From NCBI GenBank assembly GCA_905250075.1, contig CAJNOP010000652.1, forward strand, positions 35,873 to 99,872: 64,000 nucleotides of DNA, written 5' to 3'. The position numbers and the translations under genes were made by a program. The stretch comes from Rotaria sp. Silwood1. Its lineage: Eukaryota > Rotifera > Eurotatoria > Philodinida > Philodinidae. The notes below the pieces were generated by a model that saw nothing but the letters and a program-made list of their open reading frames with translations, had not been told where the DNA came from and made no database searches. Position 1 is the stretch's first letter; each line of letters opens with the position of its first letter. Positions 11,301 to 20,927 of this stretch are shown here, in pieces.

Positions 11301-14300
11301 ATGTATAAGAGAATTAAGAAGAGAAATTGAAGATATATTAAATGGATTCTATCGTAATGAAAGAAATAATTATAGTAGTCTTATGAAATGTCTATCAAGT
11401 TTAAAAAATGCAAAATGGATAGAAGAATATCGACTTGAAGTTTATGCAGATGTAATCAATAATACTAAGGAACAAATTCTTAAACATATAAAAGAATTAG
11501 AAAAAACTGTTGAACAAACAGATTTAGATCTTGATAATTTTGATAAAATAGAGCGCATTGATAATATAGTATCAGAAATCAATGATATGAGAGCTATTGA
11601 AGAAATTGTTCCAGATATAAATCAACATATAGAGAAAATTAATACTCGATATAGAAATGAAATAGATAATGTATTTACTATTATTACTGATACATTCGAT
11701 TTCGAAAAATGGAAAACTCAAAAGGATTCAATATTGGACTTTAGTATAGCTGAAAAAGGATTTCAATATTTGAATGTTTGTAAAAGAATACATATTTCGT
11801 TCAGAAATAACTCTTCGGTTGTTATCGATAAATTAAAAAAGTTTATAAGAGAATTTAGTACTGTTGTTCAAAATGATATGATACAATGTTTTACAACTAT
11901 CAAACAATATGAAAGTGGAAATAAAGAAGAACTATTTGATAAAGCTTTAAAATTAGCAAGTCGTTTAGAAGAAATTTCTGAAATAAGAAATAAGTATCCT
12001 CAAGTTTTATCTTATTTTCAAAATCAAAATATTCTTAGAGTATGGGAAGATGATTTAGAACGTTATCTAAATGATTTATCAGGTGAAATGACATATCTAA
12101 ATGTTGGAGAAAATACTGAAGCTATCAATAATAAACTATTGATTGCAAAAGCATTAAGTAAATTAGATCGATTTTTAAAAGGCAAAAAGTTTAACGATAT
12201 TTATTCTACAAATCAGCATCTATTCTTCAATACAACTAATGATCGTGGTAGACAACTTATAGAAGATATCAACAAGTTTAAGTATGAACATTTTGGTAAT
12301 GACATGATAAAATTACAGAGATCGAATGAAGTAGGACAACATTTATTTGTACAAACTAAACGAGTACTTAACCTTAGTTTATATAGTTTAATGGATGATA
12401 CAAAAACTCAAGCAATAATGCTTGGGAATACTATTGAAATTCAAGCAATTAAATCGATAGTAGAAAATTTGAGACGAATGCAAAATGCAAAAAAATTTAT
12501 ATCAGAATTTGTTGATAAACCAGAAGAAATAGATAATTATATAGAAGAAGTTAAAAAATTAATTGAAGGACGAATAAAAAACTTTTTAGGACATATTAAT
12601 GCTCTTATTAAAACTAATAATTTCTATGAAGCAGATGAAAAAATAAATTCCATTAAATTAATCAGTAATTTATTAGGTACATTTCGTACACCATATATTT
12701 GTGAACAGATTGAACAATTAGATACAAAACAAGATGAAACTGTATCTAATGTTGTAGTTAAAAAATATGTTGAAATGGATATGAATGAATATACTTTAAA
12801 TCCACCAAGAGATATATTTGATCAACTCGGAAAAGTTAGTGCTACAAATTTTAGATATGTGCAAGCCTTAGAGGAAATAAGAAGAGGTATTTTGATTAAA
12901 TTTAGAAAAGAATTAGATGAAGCTAAAAAACAATTACCACCAAATCCTGATAATAATCATATAAGAAAATTTGAATCAGGATTTAGATATTTACCAAAAG
13001 ATATGCAAGAAACTCTTGAAATAGATCTACAACATTGTAAAGATGAAATTAAAAAAACTATTGAAAATAATGATAGAGATTTAAAGGATGCATGTGAAAG
13101 TAGAGATCTCAAACGTATTCGAACGGTTATTCAAGGTTATCAGCAGTTCGAAGGCATGCAATATTATGCAAACGAAGGTCGAAAATATGTTCTTAAACAA
13201 ACAGAAGAAATTGCTACAAAAATAAATGAATATTTGAAAGAATATAAGATAAGAGAAGTATTAGATAATATTGAAACACTCTATGCTTATAAAATTGAAT
13301 TAGAAAATATTGTCAATATTGAACAATCATATTTGCAAGTACAATCAAAAGTAAGAGAATTCTTTCAAGAAATATGTCAATGTTGTATGAAATATTTTAT
13401 TAATGATAAAGAACATTCACTAGCTGATGAAATGACTGGAGTAACAGAAAGAAATGTTATTTATTTAATGGAATTTATGAAATTTCGAGATAAATTTAAA
13501 AATCAATCTATTTTAAAGCATATGTTTTTAGAAGATTTCAATGAAAAACTTCTTCTTCTAAGCGAAAATATGATAAATTTTTTTAATAACTTTCAACGAA
13601 AATATGACAAAGCTAGGAAAGAAAAAGATTTTACATCTCTTAAGGATGTTTTAGATGTTATGAATAGTTGGAATAATTCATTAGTAAAAATAAAAAATTA
13701 TGATGATATGTTATATAGTAATGATTCTTTAGTGACTACGATTATTACGTGTATAAGAGGTTTAACATCTTATTCAACTATGTTAGAATCAATATCAAAA
13801 ATGATTAAAGAAATAAAATCTACGTTGATTGATAGTAAATTAATCAATGAAGATAAAAATGAAATTGAAAAATATCGAGATGAACGTTATAAGAAATTGA
13901 ATGAGCAATTTTTGATTTTGAAAAAAGCTAAAATTTTTAGTAATTCTCATTTAAATATTGATTTAAATGACTTTGAACAACAATGTTTATCATCATTTGA
14001 AAAGAAAATTATAGATATTATTTCTCATATTGAATCTATTTTAAATCGTTTTTCAACAGATAGTCATTTAACAAAAAATGATTACATTGATTTTAATATA
14101 TACTATCTTAATTTGATATCGTTTCGACAAGAAATGACATCAATAGAATGTGGAATAAGAGATAAAATAATTAGAATTGACAAGATTGTTTTGGACAAAG
14201 TCGATCATTGGGCACATTTAGCTGAGAATAATTTCACAGTTCAAAATGTTACTATTATATTAATAAATATGAAACGTGTTTCAATGGATATGCCTTCATT

Positions 14301-17268
14301 TAAAACTAAAATCAATGAACGAATAGATGAATTACTCAATTATTATAAAAATGTAATAAATGATAATATGACTTTTACAAAGTTAGGTACACTTTTAAAT
14401 CAGGACAAATCTGGTATAGGTCAAACTATTATTTCAGAACATAAATTATTTCAAGGTTATTCTTTATCTTTATTTAATGAAAAAATTCGAAGACATGGTA
14501 TTGCATATGTGCTAAAAAGTTTAGATGGAGATGATATTGATGGAAAACAATTAGAAAAACGATATGATCAGTTTAATCAAATCTATCAAGAATTAATTCG
14601 ACAAAATCTAAAACCTAATATGAAATTAGATAAATTAATAGAAAATATTAAATTAATAGCAGGATACATAAAACAGGAACCCAATGAGATAGATTGGGAC
14701 GCAGATATAAGGAGAAAAGTTCCAGAATTAGTAGCACATATTTTTGCTTTATGGACACTTAAAAATGCTGAGCATTATTTTGAAGCTGAAGGTTCTGATA
14801 ATCGAAATAGTTATCTTCTTCAGCCTCATGCAGCTCAAGTTATTTCAATATTTCGTATGCTCGGTATAGGTGATAAGAATGAAGAATTAAAGAATAATTT
14901 AGTACAAATAGGAACAGGTGAAGGAAAATCCATTACATTAGGAGTTACAGCTTGTATACTTGCACTACTTGGTTTTCATGTACGTTGTGCATGTTATAGT
15001 CAATATTTAAGTCAAAGAGATTATCAAGCATTTGTACCATTATTTGATTCATTAGGTTTATTAAATTATATACATTATGGTACTTTTAATAAACTATGTG
15101 AAGATATAATTAATGATAATGGTAATATACGTCAAGTAGTTGAACAGATAATATCTAAAGATTCTGATATTGGATTAACAAATACTCAAAATATAAAACG
15201 TGCTAAAATATTATTAATTGATGAAGTTGATGTTTTTTTTAGTCAAGATTTTTATGGTAATGTTTATACACCCGTTGCTACTTTACGACATCCTAATATT
15301 ACAGCATTAGTTCATTTGATATGGAAAGAAAGAAAATCTAAATTAAATTTTAATAGATTAAAAACTACAAATGAATATAATGAATGTTGTATGAAATTTC
15401 CAAATTGGAAATCTTTGCTTGAAGAAGCTATGAAAGATATGCTTTTTGATGTTAATAATTATGAATCACATGGTTATATTGTTAATCAGGATAAAATTGG
15501 ATATATAGAACAGGATAATATTATTTATAACGTTGCTTATGGTTATAAAACTTTGTTTGCTTATTTTCATGAGCATGAAAAAGGAAACATTAGTAAAAGA
15601 AGTTTAGAAGAAAATATATATGTAAGAATAAGATGTGGTAGTTTTTCCTATGCAGAAATACCACTTGACTTTCAATATATTATGGGTGTCACAGGTACAT
15701 TAAAAACGTTAAGTGATCCTGAAAGAAAAATTATAGAAAATGTATATAAGATTAGAAAAAATACATATATGCCATCTGTATTTGGTGAAAATAATCTTAA
15801 ATTTACCATAAAAAATGATATTATGATTGAAAATGAAAATGATTATTTTAATGTTATAAAACGAGAAATTGACGATAGATTAGTTGGAAAATTATCAGGA
15901 AAACGTGCTATTCTAGTATTTTTTGAAACACATCGAAAATTAAAAGAATTCTATAATTCAACAGCATTAGGATCATTAAAAGAATCAACTGTCTATTTAA
16001 CTGAAGAAGCATCATTAGATGAAAAAGAAATTTTAATTAAACAAGCAACAACATCAGGCCAAATAACATTATTTACAAGAACGTTTGGTAGAGGAACAGA
16101 TTTTATATGTTACGATCAAACTGTCGATTCAAACGGCGGTACTCATGTGATTCAAACATTTCTTTCAGAAGAAATATCAGAAGAAGTACAAATAAAAGGT
16201 CGAACAGCAAGACAAGGTGATCATGGATCTTATAGTATGGTTTTACTTGATCGTGATCTTGAGAAATTTCATATAGAAAAAACTGATATTGAAGATGTTA
16301 AAAAAGGTAAAGGAATTCTTACTCGAATTTCTGATGTGCTTAAAAGTACAAAAACCTATGATAATATATACGAACTACTTAATGAGAGACGTATTAGCCT
16401 ATTTAAAACACAGTATGATATGAATACAAAATATGTTGAATATGCTAAAGAAAAACATAAAACTGCCAAAAAATTTTTATTAGATCTTATTTCTGGCAAA
16501 ATCGATTCTGTAAAAAAATTTTTAATTGAGGAGAATAAAGGCGTAGAAGGCTTATACACTTCAAGAACCGTTTGTCTCATGGATGCAACAGGTTCAATGC
16601 ATGATTTGTTGCATAAGTGTAAGAATACAGTAGACATTATGTTTGAACGAGCTTCAATGGTTTTGAAAGAGCAGAATATAAAAGCAGATTCATTTCAACT
16701 TCAGTTTGTTGTATATCGAAATTATAATAGTGAAGAAGATAAAATTCTGCAAAGTTCTCCTTGGGAAACTAAACCAGAAAATTTACGTGTTTTTATGAAT
16801 ACAATTGAAGTTGACGGGGGTTGGGATAATGAAGCTGTTGAAATTGGTTTATGGCATGCAAATCAAGAAAATGAAAGAGAATATATTACACAAGTTATTT
16901 TAATAGGTGATGCTCCTCCAAATACGAAGAACGAAGTAACTGAGAAAAGAAATCGTTTGAAGGAAATATATTGGAAAGGTACTAAGTTTGCAAAACCTAC
17001 GTATTATCAAGATGAGTTAAAAAAACTAAAAGCACATAGAATTCCAGTACATGCTTTTTTTGTTGAACAACGAGCCGAAACAGTTTTTAAACAGATTGCC
17101 AAAGAAACAGGTGGACGTTATGAAATGTTAGATATAAATTCTTCAGCAGGCTCAGAAATGTTGACAGATTTAGTAACTGAAGAGATTCTAAGAAATGTTG
17201 GAGGAGATACAAGAGGAAATGCTCTTGTTGAAGCATATAGAAATAAATTTCAAAAAGGTTATACATAG
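8323..17268 (+). CDS. Giant protein: C48-like fragment, GTPase, SecA-like ATPase, vWA
   Basis: A single 2981-codon frame whose ATG directly follows an in-frame TAA. Residues about 40-130 resemble part of a Ulp1/C48-type peptidase (IPYNMKSNHWAG with NHW at 70-72, MDP at 91-93), but no catalytic Cys region is seen. A Ser-rich, probably disordered stretch follows (about 145-265). A GTPase of the septin/AIG1-like TRAFAC class has its P-loop GETGSGKST at about 409-417 and DTPGFEDTNG at about 486. About 1600 residues rich in Lys, Glu, Ile and Asn, probably helical, form a linker. A SecA-like motor follows, with GTGEGKS near 2197, LLIDEVDVFF near 2298, GVTGTL near 2454, FTRTFGRGTDF near 2584 and GRTARQGDHG near 2626. 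The C-terminus is a vWA domain with the MIDAS motif DATGSM near 2754 and GGWDNEAVE near 2832. All core motifs are intact and there is no stop, so it looks functional. Role unknown; the order suggests a GTP- and ATP-driven cytosolic remodelling or translocation machine. No signal peptide or transmembrane segment is evident. Confidence 0.85.
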   Translation: MDEDIDIDTVLSNRLEESKQKYPKRFPRSIYALKAVHNNVPNEWKERLLQARNTGNGQRVILIPYNMKSNHWAGIIFKFQTDKEIESAQFMDPVEYSDFFPETLQNEFSEIYLDAALRWTFVEKHHDPRQSANLTIENLLKAADEAQLTDEQETGISRSYEQKSDVRNAASSLIDKDRNFSTSTMSPNQKHISNRESEPSEIPNTPKVSMKSPETYQSSPQYHQQDRNNISKEQGDSSTQPINLRSSSSETRNFESYTSSSQNSDEIDRSITKESLRNIYNDFSLMPPCSERSIIYLLYLLSLKIANREIEIDDNMEIPSQIEREIAQQLNYLKERLNVEEVKSIGIQNLIDTCSINVKDKNWSAALTTMKKLFKQLSPLNMQELFRLIEKVDDAAHLIKNKNIILFLGETGSGKSTTIHFLAGSQMQRVILNGLNHISPINIKNSDLKKVTTSPSARSETRYITTVTVNFKDVDGYTDGDIILCDTPGFEDTNGPEIDIANGIAVVRAVKGCKSVKPVVLISYKSIGDRCRGVKELAHVLVGLIPGIKDNIKAFSYIFTKFPEDEKKTIHALLKDINNQLNEEEKSNVSFISFLKDMLKKTSKSVRVLDPISDQPGEILDELAESASISSPDEVFQFYITEKSKTTVQEQVRKHQLSIMSATKRSEYPFLQYKLAQLKQLNNFLEQDYIGQIYDDCVRHISKHLSEEYQNGIAILNRCLNNQTVISINDIEQYQKCIAHAKDADQIRNDYLEKEVVHSSAFFVYLDQQVDIILKSLEEKDIDDSSAKICLDKIKVLSIYFSNINDKYKDVRRIFSEKYDLIVKSYKNSVLEKNFPNVARDITKLYDASTILEQHLNHEYMTTKYRELKKYFLDILNDSVSKLNYILSQEKYGNETIENLKEFVRMFETVNNTFTLQPHISKEDINQIYEEFLLKIVNHYEQIDEKIMTELRGQCSYREIEQLFKEITLIRTISIIESRTNHTYYKTLEHICGCIRELRREIEDILNGFYRNERNNYSSLMKCLSSLKNAKWIEEYRLEVYADVINNTKEQILKHIKELEKTVEQTDLDLDNFDKIERIDNIVSEINDMRAIEEIVPDINQHIEKINTRYRNEIDNVFTIITDTFDFEKWKTQKDSILDFSIAEKGFQYLNVCKRIHISFRNNSSVVIDKLKKFIREFSTVVQNDMIQCFTTIKQYESGNKEELFDKALKLASRLEEISEIRNKYPQVLSYFQNQNILRVWEDDLERYLNDLSGEMTYLNVGENTEAINNKLLIAKALSKLDRFLKGKKFNDIYSTNQHLFFNTTNDRGRQLIEDINKFKYEHFGNDMIKLQRSNEVGQHLFVQTKRVLNLSLYSLMDDTKTQAIMLGNTIEIQAIKSIVENLRRMQNAKKFISEFVDKPEEIDNYIEEVKKLIEGRIKNFLGHINALIKTNNFYEADEKINSIKLISNLLGTFRTPYICEQIEQLDTKQDETVSNVVVKKYVEMDMNEYTLNPPRDIFDQLGKVSATNFRYVQALEEIRRGILIKFRKELDEAKKQLPPNPDNNHIRKFESGFRYLPKDMQETLEIDLQHCKDEIKKTIENNDRDLKDACESRDLKRIRTVIQGYQQFEGMQYYANEGRKYVLKQTEEIATKINEYLKEYKIREVLDNIETLYAYKIELENIVNIEQSYLQVQSKVREFFQEICQCCMKYFINDKEHSLADEMTGVTERNVIYLMEFMKFRDKFKNQSILKHMFLEDFNEKLLLLSENMINFFNNFQRKYDKARKEKDFTSLKDVLDVMNSWNNSLVKIKNYDDMLYSNDSLVTTIITCIRGLTSYSTMLESISKMIKEIKSTLIDSKLINEDKNEIEKYRDERYKKLNEQFLILKKAKIFSNSHLNIDLNDFEQQCLSSFEKKIIDIISHIESILNRFSTDSHLTKNDYIDFNIYYLNLISFRQEMTSIECGIRDKIIRIDKIVLDKVDHWAHLAENNFTVQNVTIILINMKRVSMDMPSFKTKINERIDELLNYYKNVINDNMTFTKLGTLLNQDKSGIGQTIISEHKLFQGYSLSLFNEKIRRHGIAYVLKSLDGDDIDGKQLEKRYDQFNQIYQELIRQNLKPNMKLDKLIENIKLIAGYIKQEPNEIDWDADIRRKVPELVAHIFALWTLKNAEHYFEAEGSDNRNSYLLQPHAAQVISIFRMLGIGDKNEELKNNLVQIGTGEGKSITLGVTACILALLGFHVRCACYSQYLSQRDYQAFVPLFDSLGLLNYIHYGTFNKLCEDIINDNGNIRQVVEQIISKDSDIGLTNTQNIKRAKILLIDEVDVFFSQDFYGNVYTPVATLRHPNITALVHLIWKERKSKLNFNRLKTTNEYNECCMKFPNWKSLLEEAMKDMLFDVNNYESHGYIVNQDKIGYIEQDNIIYNVAYGYKTLFAYFHEHEKGNISKRSLEENIYVRIRCGSFSYAEIPLDFQYIMGVTGTLKTLSDPERKIIENVYKIRKNTYMPSVFGENNLKFTIKNDIMIENENDYFNVIKREIDDRLVGKLSGKRAILVFFETHRKLKEFYNSTALGSLKESTVYLTEEASLDEKEILIKQATTSGQITLFTRTFGRGTDFICYDQTVDSNGGTHVIQTFLSEEISEEVQIKGRTARQGDHGSYSMVLLDRDLEKFHIEKTDIEDVKKGKGILTRISDVLKSTKTYDNIYELLNERRISLFKTQYDMNTKYVEYAKEKHKTAKKFLLDLISGKIDSVKKFLIEENKGVEGLYTSRTVCLMDATGSMHDLLHKCKNTVDIMFERASMVLKEQNIKADSFQLQFVVYRNYNSEEDKILQSSPWETKPENLRVFMNTIEVDGGWDNEAVEIGLWHANQENEREYITQVILIGDAPPNTKNEVTEKRNRLKEIYWKGTKFAKPTYYQDELKKLKAHRIPVHAFFVEQRAETVFKQIAKETGGRYEMLDINSSAGSEMLTDLVTEEILRNVGGDTRGNALVEAYRNKFQKGYT

Positions 17269-17602
17269 ACAAATACATTTTTACAGAAAAAATTTTTATT
17301 ACTAAAAAATAACTAAAAGAAGCTTCATAAAGATGAAAAGTCCTTCGAAATTCCTTATGTTTCAAATTATATAAAAACAATATTCTATCCTGTGTTACTG
17401 TGGATTTTCATTGATTTCTTGTCTACATATTTTTACTTTTCATGCATCACATAAATAATACATTTTTTTAAAAAACTGTCTTTGTTGATCCATTTTCCAT
17501 GTTATTTTTATCTCTATGTTTCGTTTTTTTATCATTTATACCTTTACTCATATTTGTAATATGTTTTCGTTCATATCTTATAATACTTCAATTTTAATCT
17601 GG

Positions 17603-17608
17603 AATAAA
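17603..17608 (+). terminator. Candidate polyadenylation signal AATAAA
   Basis: AATAAA lies about 335 bp after the stop of the giant gene in an AT-rich 3' region and is followed by an A-rich run. Plausible but not unique. Confidence 0.35.
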
Positions 17609-18297
17609 CAATTATTAAACAAAAAAAACACCTAATTCGATTCATTAATTTGTTGTGAATCTGAAATTTCACCTATAACTGACTGATGTCCAGATAACTT
17701 TCGACTATGGTGAAAGTCATATTGGTGAACTTCTTGCTATTTTATATCATCATCCTTGATAGATACCTTGTTAACGATAGTGAAATTTTGATTAACAGAC
17801 AATGAAGAAATAGTAGTCGAAAATGCATTTTTTATTATCGATTGTAGACTCGTTTCTATTATTGAAATTATAGAAACTATCTGCTCTTAATTGTTGTGGG
17901 ATATTTTCATCTATATCACTTATAAATTTTTTGTTCGATATCAAGCCTTTTACTAATATCTTTCTGTTTTTTTGTTGATTATTTTTGATCAATGTTTGCT
18001 AAAAAGAACATTATGCTGGTACTATTGTATGTGAATCATAAAATAGAAAAAAAAACCCATACTTGAATTTGCCATCAATTATAACAAAGTGTTGGCAGAG
18101 ACATGTAGCTCTCATTGACTATTTCATAGAAAATATCAGTACAAAAACAGACATAATAGATAGATAGTGAAACTTTTTCTGACAAAAGAGAGAGAATCGA
18201 TTCCTTCACGTTGCCGCTGCCTCTAATCGCAGTGACCAAGGAATATTTAAAAGAATAATATATATATTGTTGTGAGAGTGACACAAAAGCGAAGAAG
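17609..18297. other. AT-rich intergenic DNA, no gene recognised
   Basis: Only short frames (for example 17792-17992 minus) without motifs. Confidence 0.4.
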
Positions 18298-18511
18298 CGA
18301 GGGTGTGGGTGTGGGTATGGGTGCGGGTGTGGGGTGTGGGGTGTGGGTGTGTGAATATGAGTGTTAGTGGGAAGAGAATCCACACCCACACTCACCCACA
18401 CCCACACCCACACCCACACCCACATCCACACACCCACACCCACCCCACGCCTGCACCCCCCACCCCACCCACACCCCACCTACACCCCACACCCACACCC
18501 ACCCACACCCG
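18298..18511. repeat. Large telomere-like hairpin
   Basis: About 60 bp of G-rich TGTGGG-type repeat, a spacer containing GGGAAGAGAATCC, then about 130 bp of CCCACA-type repeat with variants (CCCCACACCC, CCCCACC). The order is G-rich then C-rich. Frames of up to 134 codons here are low-complexity translations of the repeat. Confidence 0.85.
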
Positions 18512-19689
18512 ATTCTATCTAATCTTCTTAAGCATTCTTCTTACGAATATCTTTTCTGAACATTTCCAGGGTTGTCTTAGGGTCTCTTCAAGGACAAGCA
18601 TTTCGGATCCTTCCTAGAGAAGGTCAAGGATGGCCAGGATCTTTCTGAAAGCATATCAAGGTTAGACGAATATCTTGACCATTTTCATTTAGAGTCTACT
18701 AAAGCTTGATCTTGAGGATTGTAACAAGATCTATGACTGATCTGGTTCAGGATTTTGAATAATATTATGAAATGTTTCCACCAAAATCCTTAACAGTTCC
18801 TATTTAAGATTCTTCGAATATTTTTGAATCTTTGAATCTCAAAAACTCAAATTGTGCTTGTTAAATAAACTTTTAACAGTAACTATACTAAAATGACAAT
18901 GAAGAATTTGCAATGTGTTTTGTTCCGATTCTGACAGGAATGTAGAAGATCAAGAAGATACCTGAATTTCATCCTAATATTCCTTTGTTTCTATGTGTCA
19001 GTGAATGGAAGAATTCTGACAGAATTTTTGAAGATTTCTCGTCAAAGATTTTTAATATTTATCTTCAATATTGCATGGCATTTATAGCATGGAACTCAGT
19101 TATTTTTTGAATTTTATTTTCGTATAAAACTTGCAAACTCATTAAAATGGAGATTTTAATATCAGTTTAACTATTGCACTAACTTTTTCTTAAAAAAGCT
19201 TTTAGTAAAGAACGAGTACTTCAATAAAACTTGTGCTGTATTTTATTTATTCGTGCTAATCAGAAAAATACCTTTTTATTCAAATTGAAATCAACCAGTC
19301 ATAGTAGAATTTTATGATAAGTAATCAATAGATTAATTTTATATTGAATTTTTGTTCAAATAACGTATGTTTGCATAAAGTTCAAATACAAGTTAATAGT
19401 TCAGAGGGAATTCGAGATACAGAAGGTTTGAGTTAAATTAAATAGCATGGTACAGTCTACTGCGGTGAACTAGTCAGTTTTTTAACTGAACATATAGAAA
19501 TCAATAATGTGCGCTCATTTCTCTTTTCTGCTTAGAGAATCCTGCAAAAATTTTGACAATACATTGGATATCATCCTTACGGAATCGAAGTGGAGTTCTG
19601 CGAGGTGCAATCAGAAAATATTTTCCAATTAGAAGCCATTGAAATTCTGAGAAGAGCTTGACATAAAGTCAATACAAAATGACTCAGAA

Positions 19690-20030
19690 TTTCTCTAAGA
19701 TTTTGTTCTAATCATAACAGAATCGTGTTTATTTCGTGCCTACACATTTTTCTGAGGATTTGACCATCTATTAACATATTTCTTGTTTTAATTGCATTGG
19801 TAAACTGCTCAGGATACTGATAGAATCCTGTTATGAATCTTGTCGAGGTCTTGAAATTCCGTGGCTACACGGCTTTCTCAAGATTTAGCAGCTTCTTCGA
19901 CAATATATGATTGGGAAATAGCAATAAACTGTTACGACCTTGATTGAATCTCAATTAAAATTCTGTCGGCATCTTAAAATTTTATGGGTACACACTTTTT
20001 TCCGTTTTTCGCATTTTTTCCGGAAAAAAT
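19690..20030. repeat. Degenerate ~130-bp tandem repeat
   Basis: Three successive blocks near 19.72, 19.85 and 19.97 kb share the order AATC-TGT, CTTGAAATT, GTGGCTACAC and TTTCTGAGGATTT with heavy divergence. Scattered TTCTGACAGAAT-like pieces extend back to about 18.55 kb. The wider 18.5-20.6 kb region is therefore probably old repeat DNA, with no gene recognised. Confidence 0.4.
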
Positions 20031-20579
20031 GGCGAACCTGTGCAGCGCCGTTGCTGCCTATGTCAGAAATCTAGCTCAAAAAGACTTGAGCTTTTGTCTA
20101 GCAAAAATTCAACACTATCTAGTACAATCTTTTGAAATCCAGAAGAATTCAGCAGAAATTAACAAGCATCATAATAATCTGAAACCAATCAGGAACACCT
20201 AAATCTTGACGGATCTTATTCTATCCTATAAACCGCAGAACTCATTCAGATACTGAAAAGTTCATCGGGGATCACAAGGCTCTCAATCTCTGAGATTTCT
20301 TTTTTCTTTGTTTTCAAAAACTCTAGGGCCAATTCTTCGTCTGTTTGCTTTGTTTCCATGTATTCTAATGGCTCCGGATGGAGTTCAATAGATTGTGGGA
20401 TGTCTCAAGGTCCGTTTTTCCTTTGTAAAGTAGACTAGTCATAGTTGTATAAATAGCACATGGTGCTCCCATTGATTCATCCAGAACATATTTTGAATTA
20501 TGCATCCTTATTTTATGAATCTGGTTGATTTCCTTGCTTTTGTGGCTATTCAGAACATTAATCTATCTTCATAAATGAT

Positions 20580-20690
20580 AATGAGTTCTAATGGATTCTG
20601 GTGGATCCTGATGGATCCTAATGGATCCTACTGGATCCTGATGGATCCTAGTGAATCCTGGTGGATCCTGGTGGATCCACCAGGATCCGC
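20580..20690. repeat. Minisatellite of ~10-bp unit TGGATCCTGA
   Basis: About ten head-to-tail copies of a 10-bp unit (TGGATCCTGA/TGGATCCTAA/TGGATCCTGG) that creates repeated GGATCC sites, ending in an inverted stretch TGGATCCACCAGGATCC. Not coding. Confidence 0.8.
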
Positions 20691-20927
20691 TTTTTCTCCC
20701 TTGGTATAGCGAGTTTCGTCCATTACTTCTGTTGGCCACCATCAGTGAGTTGAAATTTTCCCGACCTGTGATGGTTACTAAGATATCTGTCAAGTCTGTG
20801 AAGAACGGAGCAAAAGAGTCCTAATTTCTACTCCTATATGTCAACACTCCTTTTAGATCGTATTTCACAAAAAAGATAGGAAAGATAATTATGAGAGAGA
20901 AGAGATATATCGATGTCGTCATAATTA

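Noticed and set aside
16356-17380. Minus-strand frames opposite the 3' part of the giant gene
   Set aside because: Shadows of the SecA/vWA coding frame.
20579-20690. CRISPR-like regular array
   Set aside because: The ~10-bp units are contiguous with no spacers; it is a minisatellite.
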